Source: Chondrus crispus (taxonomy: Eukaryota; Rhodophyta; Florideophyceae; Gigartinales; Gigartinaceae). Taken from it: a stretch of DNA of 64,000 nucleotides. The position numbers and the translations under genes were made by a program. Of the stretch, positions 19,422 through 27,866 are shown piece by piece. Positions within the stretch are counted from its first letter, which is position 1, and each line of letters begins with the position of its first letter. The notes under the pieces were generated by a model. That model saw nothing but the letters and a program-made list of their open reading frames with translations, was not told the DNA's origin and did not search any database. The stretch is taken from positions 1-64,000 of the forward strand of contig NW_005179136.1 of assembly GCF_000350225.1 (NCBI RefSeq), written 5' to 3'.

Positions 19422-21152
19422 CTACGAATCACTGTCGCCACTAGAATCACTTGAGTGGGAATCAGAAGAAGAGCTCGAAACCGAATTCTCCTTCGGAGGC
19501 TCCGAGCTACCGTGCGGGCCGGTCTGCGGAGAAATGCTCTCCGCGGAGAGCCCGTCTTGAAAGTGAGGGGTTAAGGACGGATTCCTGTGAACTGAATCCA
19601 GCAGCTTCTGTCCTCTAGGAACGAAGTATAGATGATAGCGAACCACGTGATCATCCTTCTTTGCAGAGCCAAGTCCAATCTGAGACGTCGCGCCGGGTGA
19701 TATGCTATCCTCGTACGAAGCACCAGCATGTGAGAGATCTCCTCTTCTAATGAAGACAGAGTTCGGTCGAACGTGGAGCTTCTTCACCTGCACACCCATG
19801 GAAATGTCTCTGGGCTATTGAATCCTTCACTGTGAAGTAATGAGAGAACGGACAAACGCAAAAGGGGAATCCATTTTCACCAGAACAAATAAAGAAGTAT
19901 CCAGGATTCCTTGCGTATTCCAGGTTTCCATTCTTAGATTTTCCAACGCCAAAGTCTGTATGGGGGGACTGCCGAGGACAACCTTTCCCCGTCAGCAAGA
20001 AGCGACCCCCAGATTCGGAACAGCCATCTCCGAAGTGCCCTTTTCAGGGTCCACGAGTCGAAGTGCAGCAGCAATTTGCGCCAGGCGGACGTCCATCATA
20101 GCGCGCTTCCTTGCCACCCACACTGTATCGGCATTCTGTTTGACCTCGGACGAAACACCTGCTAGCGTGGTGATGTAGCGTCCGATGCCCTTATTTCGGT
20201 GTTTTCTATCTGTCTCGGGATCGACGTTGAAGATGGGGCTCCACACTTTGCGATTTGCTTCATCCTTCATCGCATCTTCGCCAGGGAATATTTCTTCGTA
20301 GTATTCTATCATCTCTTCGATGACGTCCCCTCCATGGAGAGGGGCTTCGAAAGCGAGGTTGGATGGCACACCACTGTCACTTCCGAAACCTTCAAGAATG
20401 ACGAAGCCCTTCTCCCGCAGCTCAGTCGCCTTGGCCAGGAAGTATTCATTAGCGATGTTGTCTAATTCCATGGCTGCGGCCCAAAGAGCCTGTTCCTCCT
20501 TGTACTTCAGGGCCGTATTAGGACTCGGACCCGTGGACGGCAGCGCTTTTATGAACACGTTGGACTTCGTCGACCCGAGTTCCTTGTGTCGCATAGCTGC
20601 GGCGTGATAGTACACGGCATGATGAATTCGCACCAAGTCCATCCTTTCGACCAGGCAATTCGCTCGGTGACTAGCCTGTATGCACAAAGAACGAAGCCAA
20701 AGAGTTTGATGCGTTATCGGATTCCCTTTCGGCCACTGACTCGGCGGAAGTAAGGCATAGTTAACCCAACCCGGGTTCTTCAAAACATTCCATACGGCAG
20801 ATTCGTGTGCTCCGATCGGGAGTAGACCTGGAAGAATGTCATCGAGCTCCCCGACGTCATCTTCCCTTGCCACATCACTTTCGACAGCGGGCGGTAAAGC
20901 CGGTATTCTCAATTCCTGTTCCTTCTCTTCAAAGGCAGTGTTGAGGGCACGGATGTTCTTGGTTGACTGGATAGCATCTTCCCCTCGTTTTCTCTTTCCT
21001 GTTTTCTTCAAAGGTAGATGCAGGGAAATCGTCAATGGATTAGTTTTAATCCTTTGGCGAATCCCTCTCCGAACTGTTACGGATGAGGCCTGTGAGGAGG
21101 ACCCAGGCCCTTGCGCGTGACGAGGCGGCTGAGACGTATCAACTTGAGACAT
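19422..21152 (-). CDS. 2-oxoglutarate/Fe(II) dioxygenase-like protein (disrupted or intron-containing)
   Basis: A 386-codon frame starts at 21152 (NLS-like KKTGKRKRGEDA near residue 50). From about 19998 a second frame carries SPHTDFGV, GYFFICSGENGFPFCVCPFSH. From about 19810 the first phase returns with SVFIRRGDLSHAGASY and RYHLYFVP. Together these give the Fe/2OG pattern: HxD (19954-19962), a Gly-rich jelly-roll strand, a distal His (19728-19730) and a 2OG-binding Arg. The C-terminus is a Ser/Asp/Glu tail. Family members oxidise proteins, small molecules or methylated nucleic acids, and the substrate here is unknown. The phase changes could be two frameshifts, or GT-AG introns of about 38 and 16 nt that restore one frame. 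It lies 86 bp downstream of the ParB-like gene. Confidence 0.65.
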
Positions 21153-21238
21153 AGTCGTTTGAGGTACTTGGTGTGAAGTACCTTGAGAGATAGGCGCGTC
21201 AGCTCGCTTTTAAAGCTCGTTAGGTGGAGCTAGAGCTT

Positions 21239-22513
21239 TCACGAGCTTTTGCGGAGCATATTGAGGCGCTTGTCTTGGTGAAAACGCTGCCCAGCTTCAT
21301 TAACTCCACTCCTGAAACTCTTCATCTGCCTTGCCACAAAGTCATCAATCCGAATCTTGATGTTTCTGCCGACCTCAATCTCCATTTCCAAGACGCTTTG
21401 CAACTCCTTCTCGTACGTGTTGGCAATGGTGCAAAGCTCCTCATAAATTTCAGCAAAGGCTTCAAAGAAAGCATTCTCGTACTCAGTGAAAGCACCGCGC
21501 TTCTTTCTCCTTTTCTTCTGACGCTTGAAGTTCATCGGTTTGTCCGTCTCCACCTCGCGCAACAAGACAACGACACATGAAATACCAAGAAGGATTCCAG
21601 ACCTACGCAGGGTGAGAAGCCGACGGTTGCTAAGGTGCGTGATACCGATAGTCCTGGTCGTATGGCAGAGGCTTTTGATGGTGTCGTAGTCGATATCGTA
21701 CTCCACAAGTCGTAGTGCCAAGTGCGCATATCGAGAGTACTGCTTAGCCCCTAGCGGACCAAGTACTTTAAGCTTCATTAGCGCGCCTGTGACACCTGCG
21801 ACAGTCATCACAGTACGCTGATTCTGCATATCCAACCGGTTCTTCATCATTCGAACAGCCTCTATAGTTGCGTGAATGCAATCTGTGAAGTTTGAGAACC
21901 GGATCTTCGACGAGGTGTCGTTGAGTAGAGCACCGATGCCTAGTTTTTCCAAGTCTGAAACGGGTTTACCATCCTTCCTGTACCACACCTGTGCATCGAT
22001 CCATTCGAACTCATTTTCCTTTTGCAAGTCAGTAGCCTTGGCCTTATTCATGCCGGTGACACGATGCTGACCGTCGCAAATTAGAGGTTCCATCACCAGC
22101 TCATCTAACCCATCGTCTCTCTGCCTCAACATCGTAGAGCGGTCGAAGACCATGTCTTCTGGCATGGCCACAGAGATTGCTCCAGCCGCTTTCAGCAGCC
22201 CGTTTTTGAGAAGGCCCTCGGTAATTGATTCAACATGTCTTTCATCAACCTCCCGAAGAGTTTCTTCCATGATTCTGATGTTACTGACTAAGACCCGGAC
22301 GTGATGCTGCCTGTAGTTGCTCACATCCACTTCAGGGATATCTCGGGCAAAAGACTCGTCTATTTCGATCCCGTTGTCGAGTGTAGCAACTCTCGTTTCC
22401 TTCACAAACCGGATGTCATCATCAACATTAACAACGTCCATTGGCGAACTGCTGTTGTCAGAGTCTCGTCTAGAAGAATCCGCACGAGGTGATTTCGGTG
22501 CATCTGCTTCCAT
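21239..22513 (-). CDS. ParB-like (DGQHR) protein, 424 aa
   Basis: An intact minus-strand frame. After an acidic, Ser-rich start, residues about 70-160 resemble the ParB/Srx N-terminal fold: VRVLVSNIR, a helix containing DERHVESITEGLLKNG, then LICDGQHRVTGMNKA with the DGQHR signature at 147-151. In ParB and ParB-like nucleases that loop binds nucleotide or DNA. The rest is helical with a basic KRQKKRRKKRG patch, a possible NLS or DNA-binding segment. Plasmid and chromosome ParB proteins bind palindromic sites, and palindromes occur 1.6 kb away at 24068-24215. The role here is inferred, and other DGQHR families (DndB-like) are alternatives. Confidence 0.65.
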   Translation of the reverse strand: MEADAPKSPRADSSRRDSDNSSSPMDVVNVDDDIRFVKETRVATLDNGIEIDESFARDIPEVDVSNYRQHHVRVLVSNIRIMEETLREVDERHVESITEGLLKNGLLKAAGAISVAMPEDMVFDRSTMLRQRDDGLDELVMEPLICDGQHRVTGMNKAKATDLQKENEFEWIDAQVWYRKDGKPVSDLEKLGIGALLNDTSSKIRFSNFTDCIHATIEAVRMMKNRLDMQNQRTVMTVAGVTGALMKLKVLGPLGAKQYSRYAHLALRLVEYDIDYDTIKSLCHTTRTIGITHLSNRRLLTLRRSGILLGISCVVVLLREVETDKPMNFKRQKKRRKKRGAFTEYENAFFEAFAEIYEELCTIANTYEKELQSVLEMEIEVGRNIKIRIDDFVARQMKSFRSGVNEAGQRFHQDKRLNMLRKSS

Positions 22514-22600
22514 TCTGATTTTTCCACATGCATCTGAAACGACCGCTGAAACGATGTGTTTCGCCGTGTCCGATTGTTGCTCTTCACCTTTGAATAAACT

Positions 22601-23194
22601 TTATCTCTTTCGAACGGACATAGGGGTCTGAGCAGTCTTTTCAACATTAGAGGTTTTCTTGGTAGTGGGAGTGGAGACCGTTCCCTCTATTCCCGACACA
22701 ACCCCCTTGGCCATCATGAGACTGTCCCAAAGGTATCGCGCCCATATGTCCACAATCTCTCCAAGTGTCTTGGGACAGTGTTGCTCCTCATTGGCCGGGA
22801 AAGGGTACGGATAGGGGATGTCCTTACGGTTGTCGTCTATATGGACTTTGTAAACCAGAACGAGGTATTGCAAACCTTTCTCCCAGTCCCCGATGTCCGC
22901 AAGGTCGAAAGTTCGGGGCGGCATCTGGCCCTCGGCACCGAGGGTGATATGCGCAGTTCCCACTCCAACTAGAGCACCGAACTTTTCATGCCCCTCCGGC
23001 GTTGCGTGACCTCGTTTGATTTTGAAGTCATGAGCAAAGAGGGTCACTTCTGCATCGGCTACAAGTCCCTTGGACTAGAGCTCTTCAAGGAAGCGAACCT
23101 TTTTTCCAGTTGCACGGCTAGAACCACACACACGCCCACGCCCACGACAACGACCTCTTTGTTCCTTTCTAATTCCGCGCTTGGGTGTAGGCAT
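22601..23194 (-). CDS. Small island protein, 148 aa plus N-terminal extension past a TAG
   Basis: The clear frame begins at 23047 (148 codons). The same phase extends to an ATG at 23194, interrupted only by a TAG at 23075-23077. The extension starts MPTPKRG and is Arg/Gly-rich. The ATG at 23194 sits exactly at the edge of the inverted repeat, in the same position as the ATG of the divergent gene (24784), so I prefer it as the original start. The TAG may be a nonsense mutation or removed by splicing. The body is globular, with YPYPFPANEE and a Thr/Lys-rich tail. No family recognised. It lies 87 bp upstream of the ParB-like gene. Confidence 0.5.
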
Positions 23195-23691
23195 GGTAAA
23201 AACCTTGATTTATCACTTGTGATACTTCGATGGGGAAAGGAATGAATAGCAGTAAGAGGAGCGGAACAAAAGTGCAGGCTTATGTAGAGAACGAAAAGAG
23301 GTTGTGCGCGATAGTCGATGAGGTGTATTAAACGGACGGCAAGAGAAGAAGTAATCCAATAAAGCAACCGCTTAGGTCTTCTAGGTTTTCACTTGAGGTT
23401 TCCACGCAATATTTCCACTTGAAGGGTACTCCAACCCACGGTGACGCGTCCCCTACGCGCGGAGGGGGCCAATTTCAGCACTCTTCTACCACCCAGACCC
23501 TTGGGTGATAGGTGACAAGATCCGCTCGGGGTACCCCTGCAGCCAACTATTGTTGACTATCGGGGCAGTCCTGCCCCTATGAGAAAATGTCAATGTCCGA
23601 GTTTAGCGGCTAAAGCCACTGAATAGAGGACGACCTAGTAGAAGTAGTGGTCGATAAGAAGGAACAGGCGCAGCGCAAAACGCAGCGCGAG
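23187..23691 (-). repeat. Left arm of ~500-bp inverted repeat (divergent promoter)
   Basis: Reverse complement of 24300-24793 with few differences by eye. Near the gene side the left arm has about 13 extra bases before the ATG. It contains the presumed promoter and 5' UTR of the minus-strand cluster (CCTTTCCCCATC.AAGTATCACA.GTGATAAA) and extends just into the codons ATGCCTAC. Confidence 0.9.
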
Positions 23692-24299
23692 AAACGATAG
23701 ACGGGTTTGCGACGCGTTCGGGACCTGGAAGCAAGAGAGACTGTAACTGTGGTCGGAAAGGGAGAGCAGACGCAGTGCAAGTACTCGGTATAGGCGCGCC
23801 GGTAGGGTGCGAAGAAGAAAGGTGCTCGAGAGGAAAAGAGTCGAGTGAGGTCAAAGGGGTAGGAGGACCAGGACGATTTTTGGACGGAAATGCGTCTACA
23901 CAGGGGCGATTAAGCTATAGGGAGACGCTCTACAGACCCAAAATCAACGGCCCGGGATGCCCCATGACAGATGACATGCCTGGACATCCCCAGTGGAGCG
24001 CTGGGATGGTGTGCGGCCAAAAAAACAGTCAAGTTTTTTCGGACGCTCCACCCAAGCACCGGATGGGCACATCGATAGTCGATGTGAAAATCAAATCCTT
24101 TTTTTGCGCAATTTTTTGGCTGATTTGATTTCCACATCGAGTGTCGGCGTGCAAATCAGATCCTTTTTTGCGCAATTTTTTGGACGATTTGATGTCCACA
24201 TCGAGTGTCGATGTGCATATCAGGTGTCAGGGACGCGCGTCCATCAAGGTGCCTGCAGGTTCATGCTGGCCGTGGTGTCACCTTCTACCTTTCAGACCG
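23692..24299. other. Spacer of inverted repeat with palindrome array
   Basis: About 608 bp unique to the centre of the inverted repeat. It includes the iteron-like array at 24068-24215 and A- and T-rich tracts (TTTTTTTGCGCAATTTTTTGG twice). No gene is supported. Confidence 0.7.
24068..24215. repeat. Three 19-bp palindromes at 64-65 bp spacing (iteron-like)
   Basis: CACATCGA-TAG-TCGATGTG at 24068-24086, CACATCGA-GTG-TCGGCGTG at 24133-24151 (two mismatches), and CACATCGA-GTG-TCGATGTG at 24197-24215. Sequence between them is also repeated (AATCA.ATCCTTTTTTGCGCAATTTTTTGG) with smaller inverted AATCAAAT/ATTTGATT pairs. A regularly spaced palindrome array in the centre of a divergent, ParB-associated locus suggests protein-binding sites, such as an operator, a centromere-like site or an origin. 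Confidence 0.85.
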
Positions 24300-24793
24300 C
24301 TCGTGCTGCGATTTGCGTTGCGCCTGTTCCTTCTTATCGACCACTACTTCTACTAGGTCGTCCTCTATTCAGTGGCTTTAGCCGCTAAACTCGGACATTG
24401 ACATTTTCTCATAGGGGCAGGACTGCCCCGATAGTCAACAATAGTTGGCTGCAGGGGTACCCCGAGCGGATCTTGTCACCTATCACCCAAGGGTCTGGGT
24501 GGTAGAAGAGTGCTGAAATTGGCCCCCTCCGCGCGTAGGGGACGCGTCACCGTGGGTTGGAGTACCCTTCAAGTGGAAATATTGCGTGGAAACCTCAAGT
24601 GGAAGCCTAGAAGACCTAAGCGGTTGTTTTACTGGATTACTACTTCTCTTGCCGTCCGTTTAATACACCTCATCGACTATCGCGCACAACCTCTTTTCGT
24701 TCTCTACATAAGCCTGCACTTTTGTTCCGCTTCTCTTACTGCTATTCATTCCTTTCCCCATCTAAGTATCACACGTGATAAACATGCCTACTC
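24300..24793 (+). repeat. Right arm of ~500-bp inverted repeat (divergent promoter)
   Basis: Partner of 23187-23691. It ends at the start of the plus-strand gene (ATGCCTACTC), so both divergent transcription units have nearly the same promoter and leader. Sequences such as CTCTACATAAGCCTGCAC and a CT-rich run precede the ATG. Confidence 0.9.
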
Positions 24794-25146
24794 AAGCGAG
24801 AACGTCTTCCTTCGGGAAGCGCCTCAAAGCCATGCAGGTAGTGCGAGCAGCCGTAATCCAGCAAACTGGGAACGTGGTACCGAAACTTGGAGATATCGCG
24901 GATTGGGTTGAGAATAACCTTGAGACCGATGGTGCAAAGAACTACTTACAATCTTTGGGAGCCGAAAATGTATCCGAGGCAGAGGTTTGCAAATCAAAAA
25001 TGAATCAACGTCAAGTCGCACAAGTCTATGCAATCGTGCAGGCGCTTCTTGGTTGCGAGAGAGGCAATGATACTAGACCCTGGCAAATCTTCGAAATCAT
25101 AAGCGACATTAACGGCGACAGCTTCAATGCTAGAGGTCTCCAGTGA
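24775..25146 (+). CDS. Small island ORF, likely N-terminal part of the methyltransferase gene or a separate protein
   Basis: The open frame is annotated from 24775, but the best start is the ATG at 24784 at the inverted-repeat edge (MPTQARTSSFGKRL). The product is about 120 aa, helical, with a basic start and no recognised family. It ends in TGA at 25144-25146. The following ORF (25183-25374) and the methyltransferase ORF (25408-27240) are in the same phase. The TGA and the TAA at 25372 could each be removed by a 33-nt GT-AG intron (25143-25175 and 25371-25403), giving one long protein. Splicing is hypothetical. Confidence 0.5.
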   Translation: MINMPTQARTSSFGKRLKAMQVVRAAVIQQTGNVVPKLGDIADWVENNLETDGAKNYLQSLGAENVSEAEVCKSKMNQRQVAQVYAIVQALLGCERGNDTRPWQIFEIISDINGDSFNARGLQ

Positions 25147-25407
25147 ACGTTTTTTAGCAACACGAGTTCCAAAAGGAATACTGTGAAAGAGCCACGATTT
25201 CTTACTTCGCCCGCAACTTCCTTCGAGGCAATGATGTTCCTTATCTATGTGGAAGTAGTTATGAACTGTCACACCAGGAAACAAGGATCACCATGTGCCA
25301 AGAGAAAGAAGATATTCCAGAACTACAAGGTCAATAGGGAGACGTCACAGCGTATTGGCTTTGCTGTTCAGTAAGTTATTCGAGCATGGGATTGCAAGGC
25401 CAGATAT
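25147..25407 (+). other. Linker between small ORF and methyltransferase ORF
   Basis: Same phase as both neighbours, with stops only at each end. A strong donor-like GTAAGT starts at 25371 and GGCCAG ends at 25403, 33 nt later. This could be coding sequence of one longer gene or the 5' UTR of the methyltransferase gene. Confidence 0.4.
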
Positions 25408-27240
25408 ATGGGATTCAAGAACTGCGAAGAAATGATATATCCTTACATCACCTTGACAAGTAACGACCGTGAGTTGTGCTTTACTGTGTTGAGTTCAGGC
25501 TTCGCCCACAAAAAACAGAAGGATACAATCACAGTCAACGCCGGGGCATTCTGTCTCCCCGATGAATGTTCCCCACAAGCACTTGGCCGCGTTCCAGTCG
25601 TGGATAATGCTCTCCGCGAGGCAGCACAACTTGTTCTGAGTAATATCCGCTTCCTCGTGACATCGGATTACTTGTATGAAATGCCTTCCATGGCGAATTG
25701 GATGGCTTTGGACAGGTTCATGAAAGTTCAGGAAACGATCCCTCCCATCATCGATGTTTATCTGTACGAAATGGTCAATCACGTGAAGAATTCCCTCCCA
25801 CAACAAGACATAGAGATGGTTTCTTCTGTAAACTCCACTGAACAGGTGCGACAAGAAAACATCCTTGCAAGGAGCCTCGCAGTTTTCGCCAGACGCAGGA
25901 CTGCTTCTAAGTCCGTCTCACACACCGACTCTGTACAGGCGGTGCGGGAAAGTGAATCGGTGAGTAGTGCTCCAGACAGGTCAGCGTCCCGGGCAGGACG
26001 CTGTCCTGCACAATCACGGACTCTGTCAGTCACGCAGGAGTGTAAAGGTGAAGGCTGTGAGTGTCGAGAAGCTTTAAAGAATGTCTGCAGAGCAATGAAC
26101 AAGTACGCAAGGACGTATAGCTGTACATTCCCAGAGCTATCGCAGGAGTATATCTCATCATGTTCCGAACAAATATTGGAAGGAGTACAGCTGGTGCTTT
26201 GTGACCCACCTTACAACTACCGAAGAGAGAACAATCTTCCGAATTCAACCCATGACAACCTCAGCAAGAGTGACATGACTGATTGTGTTCGTGAGATCAG
26301 TCAGATGCTCCGTGAGGGTGGACATGCGTTTGTGTTCTGCTCTGCATTGCAATTCAAACTCTGGTATGACGCCTTCGCATCGTGTACAGTTGCAGTCAGT
26401 TCTGATAATGAAGATGAACAAGATGAGGAAGAATCAAATCAAGGCGATGAGGAAGGGCGGTCAGGAACCGAAGATCTCCTAGAAGTGAATCTCCCTGCGA
26501 AGCGTCTCCGAATTTTCAGTGTGGATCCCTCACCAGTGCTTATGAGCAGCATGCCGGGTCATTATTACACGAATGCTGCCATCAAGACGACGGCTTTCAG
26601 ACGAATTTCCAAGATGGCTGTACATGTCACTAAGAAAGGACTCAATTCGAAGGACGCTTTCGCCCTGGTTAGCTACGATAACTTCAACTTCGTCTCCTCC
26701 CGCCATCCGGCTTGGACTAACATTATCGACAACGTTCCGAGACTAGAAGAGGGAGAGCGGCTTAAGCACCCCGACGCCCCGAAGTCAAAGTTCGTCCCGT
26801 TGCGACCGGAGCAGAAACCTCTACGTCTTCTCATGGAAATCATTTCTCGCTTGACTCAACCGGGTGATTACGTTGTTAATATGTTCAGTGGAATCTTTTC
26901 AACTGGAGTGGCTTGTATTTCGCTCAAAAAGCATCGGAGATTTGTGGGGTGGGAACGGGACCCAGTTGCCTGGCTTGCTGCGACAGAAAACTTGGAGCTG
27001 GTCTTTGCTCAGAGTGTCCTGAACCCATCTTCTGACATCAACATACCACAGTTGGAATCCGCAGCAGAGCTATTGTTGGCTCATAATCCGGCATTTACAA
27101 GGGCCGCTGAGAAGGCCTCAGATTTGAAGCCTCCGAGAGGATGTCCTTACTTTCAACAAGCTCCGGAGCACATTTTGAAGTTACTAGCCACTAAGTTACA
27201 AGCACTAAATATGGTGCAAGAGTGCAAAGGAAAGCCTTAA
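25408..27240 (+). CDS. DPPY-type DNA methyltransferase (N6-adenine/N4-cytosine family)
   Basis: A 610-codon intact frame. Residues about 260-320 hold catalytic motif IV, VLCDPPYNY (266-271), followed by a region like GGHAFVFCSALQF. A low-complexity acidic insert lies at about 335-360. At about 485-512 is GDYVVNMFSGIFSTGVACI, the AdoMet-binding motif I (here FSG rather than the usual FxGxG), then RRFVGWERDP. Motif IV before motif I is the beta-class order. Such enzymes add a methyl group from AdoMet to the amino group of A or C in DNA. The 240-residue N-terminus is unassigned. It stands divergent from the ParB-like/dioxygenase cluster across the inverted repeat, suggesting co-regulation. An RNA substrate is possible, and activity is unproven given the altered motif I. 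Confidence 0.8.
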   Translation: MGFKNCEEMIYPYITLTSNDRELCFTVLSSGFAHKKQKDTITVNAGAFCLPDECSPQALGRVPVVDNALREAAQLVLSNIRFLVTSDYLYEMPSMANWMALDRFMKVQETIPPIIDVYLYEMVNHVKNSLPQQDIEMVSSVNSTEQVRQENILARSLAVFARRRTASKSVSHTDSVQAVRESESVSSAPDRSASRAGRCPAQSRTLSVTQECKGEGCECREALKNVCRAMNKYARTYSCTFPELSQEYISSCSEQILEGVQLVLCDPPYNYRRENNLPNSTHDNLSKSDMTDCVREISQMLREGGHAFVFCSALQFKLWYDAFASCTVAVSSDNEDEQDEEESNQGDEEGRSGTEDLLEVNLPAKRLRIFSVDPSPVLMSSMPGHYYTNAAIKTTAFRRISKMAVHVTKKGLNSKDAFALVSYDNFNFVSSRHPAWTNIIDNVPRLEEGERLKHPDAPKSKFVPLRPEQKPLRLLMEIISRLTQPGDYVVNMFSGIFSTGVACISLKKHRRFVGWERDPVAWLAATENLELVFAQSVLNPSSDINIPQLESAAELLLAHNPAFTRAAEKASDLKPPRGCPYFQQAPEHILKLLATKLQALNMVQECKGKP

Positions 27241-27506
27241 TCAGGGTGGGCGAGGGAATATATCGGAGGCCTTCAAACAGTTCACTGCGAAGATATCATT
27301 TTATATGAGTGTATGGTTCTCGGTTTGATTGAGGCTCCTTCAAAGCACTGTAATGATGGCTCTCTTGGTGTTTTACAACCAGAACTGTTCGGAGGGGAGA
27401 GGTTTTATGCCCTGTTTATGGAACAATCGTTTATAGGGACTTAACAAAACAAATTCAGTCCACAAAACAATACGGTGAAAACGGTGTACTTAGGTGTACA
27501 CCTGAA
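27241..27506 (+). other. Open continuation after methyltransferase stop
   Basis: The methyltransferase phase stays free of stops for about 66 codons after its TAA, then meets another TAA. It includes LFGGERFYALFME, which may be decayed coding sequence upstream of the SET-like fragment. Alternatively it is 3' UTR. Confidence 0.3.
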
Positions 27507-27794
27507 ATGTTCCGCAACTGTTCATATCCGTTTGAATTGAGCAAGAGTTTTCGGGGCGTGAGAGAGTTTTACATTGTTCCTGCACAGTTCGGCGTCGCAA
27601 GAAGGATCAGAATGGCTACGGGGACTAGAGAGGTGGAAGGACACGGACTTCGGAAGGCGGGGACACCGAATGTGTCCCTTTGCTACAAGCCGACAAAGAT
27701 AGCTGACCTGAATTTTGTTTGCGGCCATGATACAGTTTTATATGTCGCAACCACGGATATAGAGGCCGGAGCAGAACTTCTAGTCAGCGTATAG
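27507..27794 (+). pseudogene. SET-domain-like C-terminal fragment
   Basis: A 95-codon frame ending FVCGHDTVLYVATTDIEAGAELLVSV. The string (V/I)ATxDIxAGxELLVSY is the usual end of SET domains, where the Tyr contributes to catalysis. Here the Tyr position reads Val before the stop. The N-SET and NHS-type motifs are not visible, so this is a fragment or a very divergent protein. A histone-lysine methyltransferase origin is plausible and would fit the chromatin-modifying neighbours. Confidence 0.4.
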
Positions 27795-27866
27795 AAGTAT
27801 TCCGAGTTGTGTGGTAGTGCTAAAAGCTGTTGAATAAAGACCAGAGTTCTTGTTCCGCACATATAC

